NCBI GenBank assembly: GCA_903822375.1
Contig: CAIJOU010000532.1
Span: 1-7,342, forward strand
Reading direction: 5' to 3'
DNA length: 7,342 bases
Origin: Candidatus Hydrogenedentota bacterium
GTDB lineage: Bacteria > Hydrogenedentota > Hydrogenedentia > Hydrogenedentales > CAITNO01
In this document: positions 1 to 6,344 of the stretch, piece by piece
How the letters are laid out: the number at the start of each line of letters is the position of its first letter
Position numbering within the stretch: position 1 is the first letter of the stretch
Notes under the pieces: generated by a model
Told to the model about the DNA's origin: nothing
The model's input: the letters and a program-made list of their open reading frames with translations, nothing else
Databases searched by the model: none
Translations under genes and position numbers: made by a program

Positions 1-1
1 T

Positions 2-346
2 CTCTACGACAAATCCAGCGAGGGCGTGAAGGTGCGCTTCGACCATTGCAGTTGGAAGAACGCATGGCTGGCCGACCCGCTCGACGACAACTCCCCCCGT
101 TCGCCCATCTCCATCACGCTGCGCCGGCCCAACCTGACCACGAAGATGGGCGGCATCGAGTTCATCGACTGCCACGTCTACGACACAGTCGACCGTCCTG
201 CACTTGTTGTCCACATGGAAAAAGAAGACCACGGCGTGCGCGACCTGAGCGGGACCATCTGGGTGCACAACCCCCACGGTGCCCGGGCGGATTTCGGAAC
301 CCACGCGGAGAACATCGCGCCGGATTTGCTCAGACCGGTGGAGTAA
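2..346 (+). CDS. C-terminal fragment of an unidentified protein, probably beta-helical
   Basis: This is the 3' end of a gene that starts before the window. The frame is open from base 2 and ends at the TAA at 344-346, giving about 114 residues. A GTG at 26 lies inside the open frame and is probably not the real start. The visible protein has short beta-strand-like runs alternating with turns (VKVRFDHCSW, IEFIDCHVYDTVDRPALVV, GTIWVHN), which resembles the C-terminal coils of right-handed parallel beta-helix proteins such as polysaccharide lyases and some glycoside hydrolases. I recognise no catalytic motif. It converges on the GH120 gene at 534-2792 and is followed by a terminator-like hairpin. 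A role in polysaccharide degradation is inferred from the neighbours only. Confidence 0.6.
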   Translation, partial: LYDKSSEGVKVRFDHCSWKNAWLADPLDDNSPRSPISITLRRPNLTTKMGGIEFIDCHVYDTVDRPALVVHMEKEDHGVRDLSGTIWVHNPHGARADFGTHAENIAPDLLRPVE

Positions 347-383
347 GAACGTCTTTCATAGACTATCCCGTGGGGCGTCTTGT

Positions 384-434
384 GGCACCCTCAGACCACG
401 CCGTAGCGCAGTGAAGGCAGGGTCTGGGGGTGTC
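384..434 (+). terminator. Terminator-like hairpin for the upstream plus-strand gene
   Basis: Bases 384-397 pair with 421-434 as a 14-bp stem. The core CACCCTCAGACC/GGTCTGGGGGTG is complementary with one G.U wobble, and the next pair outward is also G.U. The loop is 23 nt (398-420). The stem is followed by a pyrimidine-rich tract (TTCTT) and starts 38 bases after the stop at 346, as expected for an intrinsic terminator. The loop is long and the T-tract is interrupted, so efficiency may be modest. Confidence 0.45.
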
Positions 435-466
435 TTCTTGGGATACACCTGCCGGCTAAATGAAGA

Positions 467-505
467 GCATCCCCAAGCCCGAACCACGTTCGGGCCTGAG
501 GATGC
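467..505 (-). terminator. Terminator-like hairpin for the GH120 gene
   Basis: An outer stem GCATCC/GGATGC (467-472 with 500-505) encloses a 4/4 internal loop, then a perfect 7-bp stem GCCCGAA/TTCGGGC (477-483 with 489-495) with loop CCACG. It lies 28 bases beyond the minus-strand stop codon at 534-536. Read on the minus strand it is followed by TCTTCATTT, a weak T-rich tail. It is most likely the terminator of the minus-strand gene; it could also act in both directions. Confidence 0.5.
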
Positions 506-533
506 CACGAAGGCGCACAAAGTTCATGCCCGG

Positions 534-2792
534 CTACCACACCTTCAGCGAGACCTTTCCCGTTCCCGGCTTCTCGAACGGCCCGGGACAGGGATTCTTT
601 TCGCTGCGGGACTTGCCAAAGAAATCTTTGTCGATCTTGAGCGGTGTGCCGTCCGGGTTCTCGTAGGGCAGGTCCGGAATTGCCGCCTTGCCGAGCAGTT
701 CCGTGGTCACGAGCGGGCGTCTGTCCTTGCCTTTCCAGCCGTGCTCGAGGTTCAGTTCGAGATAATAGCCGTCCGACTTTTCAACCAGCTTGATCGCCGG
801 ATCCAGTTTCGGCTTGAGCGTCGGCTCCGTCTCAACCTTGCATGGCTTGGCGCCGTTGAGGAAGACGTTGCCCTTCATCCACACGGGCATTTTCGCCTTG
901 TCATAGGGTCGCAGGTCGCCGCGCGCGACGAAGATGTTGTTGTAATACTTGTCGTCGCCGTTGGGGTTGTTGTGCATGCCGGCAAGTTCGGTGGAATGGG
1001 CCTTGTGGAAGGGCGTCAGGCGTTCGTCAAGTTTATGGATGTCGAATTTGCCCATGAACAGGTTGTGCACATAGGCGCCGCTCTGCGACACGGAAAGCAG
1101 CGAGCCGGGCGACAGGAACAGGTTGTTGTCCACCAGGAAGGGACCGTGGTCCACCTCGACGAAGAGGTCACGCGAGAGATTGTCGTGGTACAGGTTGCCG
1201 GTCACGTGCGCGCCCTGGGCCATCCAGTCGAGCCAGGTGCCCAGACAGGTCCGATAGATGTTGTTGCCTCGGATTTCCACGTCAATGGCACCGTGGAGTT
1301 TGATGCCCGCCATCTCGGCACCCGTGAAGAGCTGCCGAATGTGGATGTCGTGGATGGTGTTGCCGGTGATGCTGCTGAACACGGCGCCCAGGCTGCCGAC
1401 GACGCCCGTCTGCTCGCAATGGGAAATGACGTTGTTGCGGACGATGTGGTGTCCGATGTTTTCCTTGCTCCAGCCATGCTCGATGGCACGCTCGATGGTC
1501 TTCACGTAGCCTTCGGCCGTGTCGGCGGAGGTGTTGTCGAACTCATCGCCGTGCTTGCCGAGCGCAACGCCGCAGCACACCGAGTGGCTTATGACGTTGT
1601 TCTCGATGATCCAGCCTTTGCTCCAATGATTGCCGATAATGGCGACCTGCTCTGCCGTCGGCGGCGCCCACTGGGTGGCTGCCTGTCGCAATATGAGGCC
1701 GCGCACGGTGATGTAGTTCATGCCCGGTTTGTCGGGATAGAAGACCGTCTTTCGGACATTCATCTCCACCAGTTCTTTGTTCGGGTCCACCCCTTTGAAC
1801 TGCGCCCAGATCGTGGTGTTCTTGTCGTCCACCTGGGCGAACCACAGTTGCGCCGCCTCTGCGGCCGGATCTTGGGAATTCCCCTTAAACACCAGGCACA
1901 GGTTCTTGACGCCGCTTACGGGTTTGACGTCGGCCTTGAAGCTTGTCCACGACTGCCATCCGCCGGTGTTTGGGACAGCGCAGGTGCCGAGCAGTTCGCC
2001 GTCCGGGGCATCCAGGCGGACCTCGATGATTCCGCCGTCCGTGGCCGACGCGGCCCGAATCTCCAATGCCTTGGCGCCTTCTTTGAAATCAACCCCGGCA
2101 TACTTCACCCAGTGGCCGTCCGCAATGAAACCGATGCAGTCGCCGCCCTCCGAGCACGGCGCGTTTTGGGTGCCGTTCTTCGCCGTGAAAGCCGTCGCGG
2201 CAATCCGGCGTTCCGATGCGCCGCCGCCCGGCTGCAGCCACGCGACGTTCAGCAGGTATCCCTGCCCCGCATGGGCCAACCAGGACGGAGCGGTGCCCGC
2301 GGGTGCCATGACCTCGTCCAGTTTGGCCGCTTCGATGAGCCACTCGCCGTTGAGATAGACCGCGCCGGTGTGATGCGGGCGGTCCTTGGGATTGAACCAG
2401 TCGCCGTGGATGAGATCGCTGTACGGATTGTAGCCGCCGAACACTGTGTTGGGAACGACGGCCTTCCAGGTGTCGTTCTGCATCTTCTCCCAGCCTGTCA
2501 CCACTTCCGATCCCCTGATCTCGGCCTTCTCGCCCGGGGCCGACTGATAGGTGATCCGCTGAGTGTCGGACGCGCCCCCGCGCGGCGGATTAACGCGCTC
2601 GCGGTAGACGCCTTCATGCACCGTGACCACGTCGCCCGGCTGCGCCGCCTGCGCGGCGGCCGAGACCGTTTTGAAAGGTTTCTCCGCGCTGCCCGGATTG
2701 GCGTCACTGCCCTTGGGCGAGACATGAAATTCGGCTGCGATGGCGGCCGGGGTGATTAGTGCCAGCAGGATGAGTGTGCATGCTCTTTTCAT
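534..2792 (-). CDS. Secreted GH120-family beta-xylosidase-like enzyme with internal CBM6-like module
   Basis: The product is 752 aa. The ATG at 2792 is preferred over upstream in-frame codons because AAGAGG (2800-2805) lies 7 nt before it and it begins a clear Sec signal peptide (MKRACTLILLALITPAAIAA, cleavage near 19-20). Residues 21-190 and 323-752 match the right-handed beta-helix family GH120 as I recall it from Thermoanaerobacterium XylC: GVYRERVNPPRGGASD near 61-76, TTIWAQFKGVDPNKELVEMNVR near 326-347 (shown in part), QWAPPTAEQ at 374-382, SKGWIIENN at 391-399, GTWLDW at 518-523, FVEVDHGPFLV at 544-554. By that comparison D522 is the nucleophile and E546 the acid/base. Residues about 196-322 form an inserted CBM6-like domain; without it the length is about 625 aa, close to XylC. 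The family releases xylose from xylo-oligosaccharides. The signal peptide places this enzyme in the periplasm or outside the cell. It is divergent from gmd. Exact substrate is inferred. Confidence 0.88.
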   Translation of the reverse strand: MKRACTLILLALITPAAIAAEFHVSPKGSDANPGSAEKPFKTVSAAAQAAQPGDVVTVHEGVYRERVNPPRGGASDTQRITYQSAPGEKAEIRGSEVVTGWEKMQNDTWKAVVPNTVFGGYNPYSDLIHGDWFNPKDRPHHTGAVYLNGEWLIEAAKLDEVMAPAGTAPSWLAHAGQGYLLNVAWLQPGGGASERRIAATAFTAKNGTQNAPCSEGGDCIGFIADGHWVKYAGVDFKEGAKALEIRAASATDGGIIEVRLDAPDGELLGTCAVPNTGGWQSWTSFKADVKPVSGVKNLCLVFKGNSQDPAAEAAQLWFAQVDDKNTTIWAQFKGVDPNKELVEMNVRKTVFYPDKPGMNYITVRGLILRQAATQWAPPTAEQVAIIGNHWSKGWIIENNVISHSVCCGVALGKHGDEFDNTSADTAEGYVKTIERAIEHGWSKENIGHHIVRNNVISHCEQTGVVGSLGAVFSSITGNTIHDIHIRQLFTGAEMAGIKLHGAIDVEIRGNNIYRTCLGTWLDWMAQGAHVTGNLYHDNLSRDLFVEVDHGPFLVDNNLFLSPGSLLSVSQSGAYVHNLFMGKFDIHKLDERLTPFHKAHSTELAGMHNNPNGDDKYYNNIFVARGDLRPYDKAKMPVWMKGNVFLNGAKPCKVETEPTLKPKLDPAIKLVEKSDGYYLELNLEHGWKGKDRRPLVTTELLGKAAIPDLPYENPDGTPLKIDKDFFGKSRSEKNPCPGPFEKPGTGKVSLKVW
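1827..2207 (-). other. CBM6-like domain nested within the GH120 protein
   Basis: This segment encodes about residues 196-322 of the GH120 protein. It has the CBM6 pattern: IGFIADGHWVKYAGVDF (219-235), a RLDAPDGELLG strand-turn (259-269), TGGWQSW (276-282), and VKNLCLVFKG (295-304). CBM6 modules are beta-sandwiches that bind xylan, beta-glucan or agarose-type glycans, often through Trp/Tyr residues; W228, W279 and W282 are candidates here. It sits between the GGGASERRI linker (189-197) and the strand LWFAQVDDKNTTIWAQF, where the reference GH120 has only a short loop. Confidence 0.7.
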
Positions 2793-2847
2793 GGTGTTGC
2801 CTCTTGTTGAATCAGAACGGTCCATGTCAGCGTGACGAGTCTCGCTG

Positions 2848-2853
2848 ATTGTA
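2848..2853 (-). promoter_or_regulatory. Possible -10 element for the GH120 gene
   Basis: Read on the minus strand this is TACAAT (5 of 6 matches to TATAAT), about 56 bases upstream of the GH120 ATG, leaving a 5' leader of roughly 50 nt. No convincing -35 hexamer is present 16-18 nt upstream, so it would need an activator or another sigma factor, or it may be chance. The same TACAAT recurs on this strand 80 bases farther upstream. Confidence 0.25.
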
Positions 2854-2928
2854 TCTGATCGGGCGGTGTTCTTTCGCGCAGGAGTTTGCCGGGGATGCGC
2901 CGGACGGGACGGTGGCAAACCGGCGCGA

Positions 2929-2957
2929 TTGTATCGCCACCCAGCCGGTGTTATATT
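2929..2957 (+). promoter_or_regulatory. Candidate sigma70-type promoter for gmd
   Basis: TTGTAT (2929-2934) and TATATT (2952-2957) are separated by exactly 17 nt. The -10 matches consensus at 5 of 6 bases and the -35 at 3 of 6. Transcription would begin near 2964 and give a leader of about 55 nt carrying a GC-rich hairpin and then the AGGAGG site of gmd. It would also drive the GH62 gene, since no terminator is seen between the two. Confidence 0.45.
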
Positions 2958-2972
2958 CACGGAGACACCTTT

Positions 2973-2998
2973 TAGGCCGGGCCGAAAAGCCGGCCCTA
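2973..2998 (+). promoter_or_regulatory. GC-rich hairpin in the gmd leader
   Basis: GGGCCG (2979-2984) pairs perfectly with CGGCCC (2991-2996) around the loop AAAAGC. An alternative register pairs TAGG-CCGG with CCGG-CCTA around one bulged C. It lies between the predicted promoter and the Shine-Dalgarno sequence, ending about 8 nt before AGGAGG. It could stabilise the 5' end of the mRNA or tune translation. There is no following T-run on the plus strand, so it is not a standard attenuator. Confidence 0.35.
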
Positions 2999-3018
2999 TC
3001 GCACACAGGAGGCGCATT

Positions 3019-4008
3019 ATGGACCGGACCGCACTGATTACGGGGATTACGGGGCAGGACGGCGGATACCTGGCGAAGCTGCTGCTTGGCAAAGGCTACC
3101 GGGTTTTCGGCCTCATGGAACGCAGCACGCGCTACGCTTTCGCCAACCTCGACTATCTGGGCATTACCGCCGATGTTGACTATCTGGACGGCGACATGAC
3201 CGACGAGGCGTCGCTTATCCAGGCAATCCGGCAGTCGCGGCCCGATGAGATCTACAACCTGGCCGCACAGTCCTTTGTGGGAACGTCATGGCGCCAGCCC
3301 ATCCTGAGCACGGAGGTGAACGCCGTCGGCGTGCTGCGGCTGCTGGAGGCTGTGCGCCACTTCGCGCCCACGGCCCGCTTCTACCAGGCATCCACCTCAG
3401 AAATGTTCGGCAACAGCCACGAGGACGGGCTGCAGACCGAGGAAACCCCCTTCCATCCGCGCAGCCCCTATGCCATCGCAAAGCTCTACGCCTACTGGAT
3501 CGTCAACAATTACAAGGAAAGCTACGGGCTTTTCTGCGCCAACGGCATCCTGTTTAACCACGAGTCGCCCATACGCGGCAAAGAGTTCGTGACCCGCAAG
3601 ATCACCGACGCCGTCGCCCGCATCAAGCTCGGCATGCTCGCCCGCATCGGGCTCGGCAATCTGGACAGCGAGCGCGACTGGGGCTTCGCCGGAGACTACG
3701 TTGATGCCATGTGGCGCATGCTCCAGCGGGATCAGCCCGCCAACTACATTGTTTCCACCGGCGAGACGCATTCCATCCGCGACTTTCTCCGCGTGGCCTT
3801 CGCGCATGCGGGCGTCGCCGACTGGGAGAAGCGCGTGTACATCGATCCCGCCCACAAGCGCCCCGCCGAACTGCACAGCCTGCGCGGCAAAAGCGACAAG
3901 GCGCGGCGTGAACTCGGCTGGGAACCCCGGGTGGGATTCGAGGAACTGGTGCGCATGATGGTCGATGCGGACCTGGAGCGCGTCGGCCGGGAGAAGGGCG
4001 CGCAATGA
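3019..4008 (+). CDS. gmd: GDP-mannose 4,6-dehydratase
   Basis: The product is 329 aa. It converts GDP-D-mannose to GDP-4-keto-6-deoxy-D-mannose in the cytosol, the branch point to GDP-fucose, GDP-rhamnose and GDP-perosamine. It is an extended short-chain dehydrogenase: TGITGQDG (8-15) is the NADP-binding Rossmann turn, STSEMFG (125-131) supplies T126 and E128, and YAIAK (151-155) is the YxxxK pair. Family signatures follow: NGILFNHESP (175-184), FVTRKIT (190-196), LGNLDSERDWGFAGDYVDAMW (from 212), STGETHSIRDF (246-256) and RPAEL (281-285). The ATG at 3019 has a perfect AGGAGG 6 nt upstream. The length fits the short form; E. coli Gmd is longer (about 370 aa). No second-step enzyme (fcl, rmd or per) is in the window. 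It shares a strand with the GH62 gene 49 bases downstream and is divergent from GH120. Its pathway is unrelated to xylan breakdown. Confidence 0.93.
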   Translation: MDRTALITGITGQDGGYLAKLLLGKGYRVFGLMERSTRYAFANLDYLGITADVDYLDGDMTDEASLIQAIRQSRPDEIYNLAAQSFVGTSWRQPILSTEVNAVGVLRLLEAVRHFAPTARFYQASTSEMFGNSHEDGLQTEETPFHPRSPYAIAKLYAYWIVNNYKESYGLFCANGILFNHESPIRGKEFVTRKITDAVARIKLGMLARIGLGNLDSERDWGFAGDYVDAMWRMLQRDQPANYIVSTGETHSIRDFLRVAFAHAGVADWEKRVYIDPAHKRPAELHSLRGKSDKARRELGWEPRVGFEELVRMMVDADLERVGREKGAQ

Positions 4009-4046
4009 CCGCATTCCGCAAACAGCCCTCCACGGGCACGAAGTAG
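4005..4046 (+). CDS. 13-codon mini-ORF overlapping the gmd stop (leader peptide or frameshifted gene start)
   Basis: The gmd stop overlaps a new ATG as ATGA (4005-4008). That ATG opens a 13-codon frame encoding MTAFRKQPSTGTK and ends at TAG (4044-4046), right at the Shine-Dalgarno sequence of the GH62 gene. ATGA overlaps are typical of translational coupling, so ribosomes finishing gmd could translate this peptide and reach the GH62 start. Alternatively, this is the true basic N-terminus of the GH62 precursor, detached by a one-base frame change. It is too short to prove coding by sequence alone. Confidence 0.3.
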   Translation: MTAFRKQPSTGTK

Positions 4047-4051
4047 GGGAG
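4046..4051 (+). promoter_or_regulatory. Ribosome binding site that sets the GTG start of the GH62 gene
   Basis: GGGGAG lies 6 nt upstream of the GTG at 4058. No ATG occurs in this frame between the gmd stop and the signal-peptide core, so this site is the main reason for choosing the GTG start. The first G is also the last base of the mini-ORF stop codon. Confidence 0.5.
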
Positions 4052-4057
4052 CCGCAG

Positions 4058-5041
4058 GTGCACGGTCTTGCCGTCTTCTTTTGCCTGTCGGTTTCGTTGC
4101 TGTCGGGTCAGGGGCCTGATGCTGCCGCCGCCGAAACTGTCCGCTGGCATGCCGACGGGGTGCTGCTGGACCATGGGCCGGCCGGCACGTTCGACGAGAC
4201 TGCCGTGAAAGACCCGAGCATCGTTCGCCACGACGGACGCTGGCATCTGTTCTATACGGCCCGATCCGAAGACGGCTACAGCATCGGCTACATCGGCGGG
4301 GACCGCCTCGACACGCTGTCCTCCCAGCCGCGGCATAAACTTGAACTTCTAAAGGGGAATTCTTCCACTTATGCCGCCGCGCCGCAGGTATTCTTCTTTG
4401 CGCCGCAGAAGAAGTGGTATCTGGTCTTCCAGACCAGCACGGCAAAGTACCAACCCGTCTATTCGACCAACGCGGATATTGACCAGCCGGACGCATGGAC
4501 GCCGCCGCAGCCACTCGTGGAGAAAACTGACCCGGCCAAGTGGATTGATTTCTGGGTCATTTGCGACGACGCGATCGCGTACCTGTTCTTCACGCGCAAC
4601 CACGAGGCCGTGTATGCAATGACGACTCCCGTAGAATGCTTCCCCGAAGGCTTCGGCCATCCGGTGGAGGTGTTCTCCCCCGTGCACGAGGCGGTCCATG
4701 TGTACAAGATCCGGGGACGCGACGAATACCACATGGTCTACGAAACGCGGGCGGAAGGCGATATGCGGCGTTTCGGCCTGGCACGGGCAACGCGCCTTTC
4801 CGGTCCCTGGCAGCAGGTCACGCGTCGATTCGCCGCCGGGGATCAACTGGAGTTCTCAGCACTTGGGACGCACTGGACAGACGAGGTGTCGCACGGGGAA
4901 ATGCTGCGCGCGGGCGAGGATCAACGGATTGAATATGAGCCCGACCACGCGCGAATGCTGATCCAGGGGATGCCGCGCAGCGACCATACGGGCGACTATC
5001 CCTCCCTGCCTTGGCGGCTGGGGATTATCACCAGACAGTGA
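4058..5041 (+). CDS. Secreted GH62-type alpha-L-arabinofuranosidase
   Basis: From the GTG at 4058 the product is 327 aa. Residues 1-26 look like a signal peptide (HGLAVFFCLSVSLLSGQGPDAAAA) but without the usual basic residues at the front. The rest matches the five-bladed beta-propeller family GH62, which hydrolyses alpha-1,2 or alpha-1,3 arabinofuranose side chains of arabinoxylan by inversion. The diagnostic segments are AVKDPSIV (D52, catalytic base), WIDFWVI followed by AYLFFTRNH (D164, pKa modulator), HEAVHVYKI (E211, proton donor), LSGPWQ, and DEVSHGEMLR with DQRIEYEP near the end. These positions follow the family pattern; the roles are transferred by homology. The length equals a single catalytic domain with no extra binding module. 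The gene follows gmd by 49 bases and probably shares its mRNA. It converges on the SGNH gene with a 38-base gap holding no clear terminator. Related GH43-like enzymes are the main alternative. Confidence 0.85.
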   Translation: MHGLAVFFCLSVSLLSGQGPDAAAAETVRWHADGVLLDHGPAGTFDETAVKDPSIVRHDGRWHLFYTARSEDGYSIGYIGGDRLDTLSSQPRHKLELLKGNSSTYAAAPQVFFFAPQKKWYLVFQTSTAKYQPVYSTNADIDQPDAWTPPQPLVEKTDPAKWIDFWVICDDAIAYLFFTRNHEAVYAMTTPVECFPEGFGHPVEVFSPVHEAVHVYKIRGRDEYHMVYETRAEGDMRRFGLARATRLSGPWQQVTRRFAAGDQLEFSALGTHWTDEVSHGEMLRAGEDQRIEYEPDHARMLIQGMPRSDHTGDYPSLPWRLGIITRQ

Positions 5042-5079
5042 TGTCCGTGACGGTCCTGCCGCGGTCTGGGTGGCATGAA

Positions 5080-6264
5080 CTACTTGGCGATAAGCACCGC
5101 GTTGATGTGAAATTCGTTGCCCGTGCTCTCGGGGTTCTTGTCGCCGAGCAGTGTGACGCGCAGCGTGTGGGGCCCGGGTGCCAGGTCGCGGGCAACCAGT
5201 TGGAACGGCGTGTAACCGCCCCAAGTGGCGGAAAACCACCCGTCCATGTTTACCGGGGGTTGATCGTCCACCTGGGCCCGGGCGACGCCCATGGCACCCT
5301 TGATGCGGTAGAAGAGCAGGCTGACCGCTTTGCCCTCCACGGTAAACTCCAGCGTGCTGCCCGGCGTGGCCGTCTTCCAGCCCTTGCCGAAGAAGCCGCC
5401 GAATGCCGGGTCCGTGAAGACCTCCCACCCCTCGTTCTTCGTTGGTGTGATGGTGTCCGCGTTGAAGAAGCCCGCGTTCTCAAAGAGATTGGCCGTCTTC
5501 GGTTCGGGCAGGGCCGGTATGGGGGGCAGCTCTTTGTCCGCCGGCAGTTCCTTCAGCACCTTGGCGCAGATGTCCGTCATGAAGCGCGCACAGTAGGCAT
5601 GGCCCCGGTCGTTGGGATGCACCACGTCGGCCTCAACGTCCTCCCAGACGATGCGCTTGGCCTCCATCTCGGGCCAGAGCGCGTCGCGGAAACTGGCCAT
5701 GGGCAGGCCGTAATGCTGGCCGATTTCCGCGTGGGCCTGCTGCGTGTTGCCGCCCTTGTTGTCCATCGTGAACAGCAGCATCACCGCGGGTTGGTTCGGC
5801 TCTTTGAGAATGCGGCGCACCAGTCCTTCAAGCGTCTCGGCGGCCATGGGGTTGATGCCGTCATTAACCGCGTATTCAACCATCACGATGTCGGGATGCT
5901 TGTCCAGCAGATGCGCCTGTACCCGGTGCACACCCAGGTCGGAGCAGGTCGCGCCGATGCCCGCGTTGACGAAGGTAATCTTGGCCTGCGGGAAGGTGTC
6001 GGTCCACCATTTGGCGGCGAGGTTGCCCCATGACAGTTCCGGCTTGCTGGCCATGGCCCCGCCGGTGATGGACCCGCCGATGACGCCGACCGTCACCGGT
6101 TCGCCGCGCCGCGCCTTGGCCAGCGCATGCTGCAGCCGGGCCGTGTCGCCCATGCTGACCAGCGAACGCTTGAGAATCGCGGCCTCATCCTGCGCGGCGC
6201 ACAGCAGCGGCAGGGACAATAGAAGGGCGAGTAGCCATGAAATCTTAAAACGGTTCAGCTTCAT
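5080..6264 (-). CDS. Secreted SGNH/GDSL hydrolase with C-terminal beta-rich domain (probable carbohydrate esterase)
   Basis: The product is 394 aa. The ATG at 6264 starts a typical signal peptide (MKLNRFKISWLLALLLSLPLLCAA, cleavage near residue 24) and has GGAG 9 nt upstream. The cysteine at 22 does not fit a lipobox well. The N-terminal half carries all four SGNH blocks: GGSIT (63-67, nucleophile S65), NAGIGA (100-105, oxyanion G102), YAVND (131-135, N134) and DVVHPND (213-219, D213 and H216). Residues from about 265 to 394 form a separate beta-strand-rich domain with many aromatic residues (GWFSATWGGYTPFQLV), possibly a jelly-roll that binds carbohydrate. SGNH enzymes hydrolyse acyl esters; beside GH62 and GH120 genes an acetyl-xylan esterase role is plausible but not shown by sequence. 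It faces the GH62 gene tail to tail. Confidence 0.87.
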   Translation of the reverse strand: MKLNRFKISWLLALLLSLPLLCAAQDEAAILKRSLVSMGDTARLQHALAKARRGEPVTVGVIGGSITGGAMASKPELSWGNLAAKWWTDTFPQAKITFVNAGIGATCSDLGVHRVQAHLLDKHPDIVMVEYAVNDGINPMAAETLEGLVRRILKEPNQPAVMLLFTMDNKGGNTQQAHAEIGQHYGLPMASFRDALWPEMEAKRIVWEDVEADVVHPNDRGHAYCARFMTDICAKVLKELPADKELPPIPALPEPKTANLFENAGFFNADTITPTKNEGWEVFTDPAFGGFFGKGWKTATPGSTLEFTVEGKAVSLLFYRIKGAMGVARAQVDDQPPVNMDGWFSATWGGYTPFQLVARDLAPGPHTLRVTLLGDKNPESTGNEFHINAVLIAK

Positions 6265-6310
6265 CGCAGGGGACTCCGGTTCTTCAGATCCATTCTTAAG
6301 ACGCGGGACA

Positions 6311-6316
6311 ATCATA
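6311..6316 (-). promoter_or_regulatory. Possible -10 element for the SGNH hydrolase gene
   Basis: On the minus strand this reads TATGAT (5 of 6 matches to TATAAT), 46 bases before the ATG at 6264. No good -35 hexamer is seen 17 nt upstream. It lies between the palindromic repeat and the gene, so the SGNH gene could be transcribed separately from the gene upstream. Low certainty. Confidence 0.25.
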
Positions 6317-6344
6317 GTCGAAAAACGCCCAGAGCGGTGCATTC

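Noticed and set aside
279..2759. 826-codon plus-strand open frame opposite the GH120 gene
   Set aside because: It is antisense to a gene with strong family matches, signal peptide and ribosome site. Its protein is rich in Arg/Val/Ala/His with no recognisable domain, as expected from the complement of GC-rich codons.
2793..3092. N-terminal extension of the GH120 frame by 100 codons
   Set aside because: The extension would place the signal peptide inside the protein and overlap the gmd promoter and start; the ATG at 2792 has its own Shine-Dalgarno sequence.
3397..4514. Overlapping minus-strand open frames of 205-256 codons across gmd and the GH62 gene
   Set aside because: They are antisense to two well-recognised genes, have low-complexity Arg/Ala-rich products and no ribosome sites I can defend.
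5042..5079. Possible terminator between the convergent GH62 and SGNH genes
   Set aside because: Only very short complementary runs (such as CCG/CGG) are present and there is no T-tract, so no hairpin can be supported in this 38-base gap.
5011..6033. 340-codon plus-strand open frame opposite the SGNH hydrolase gene
   Set aside because: Antisense shadow: all four SGNH motifs are on the minus strand, and the plus-strand product resembles no family.
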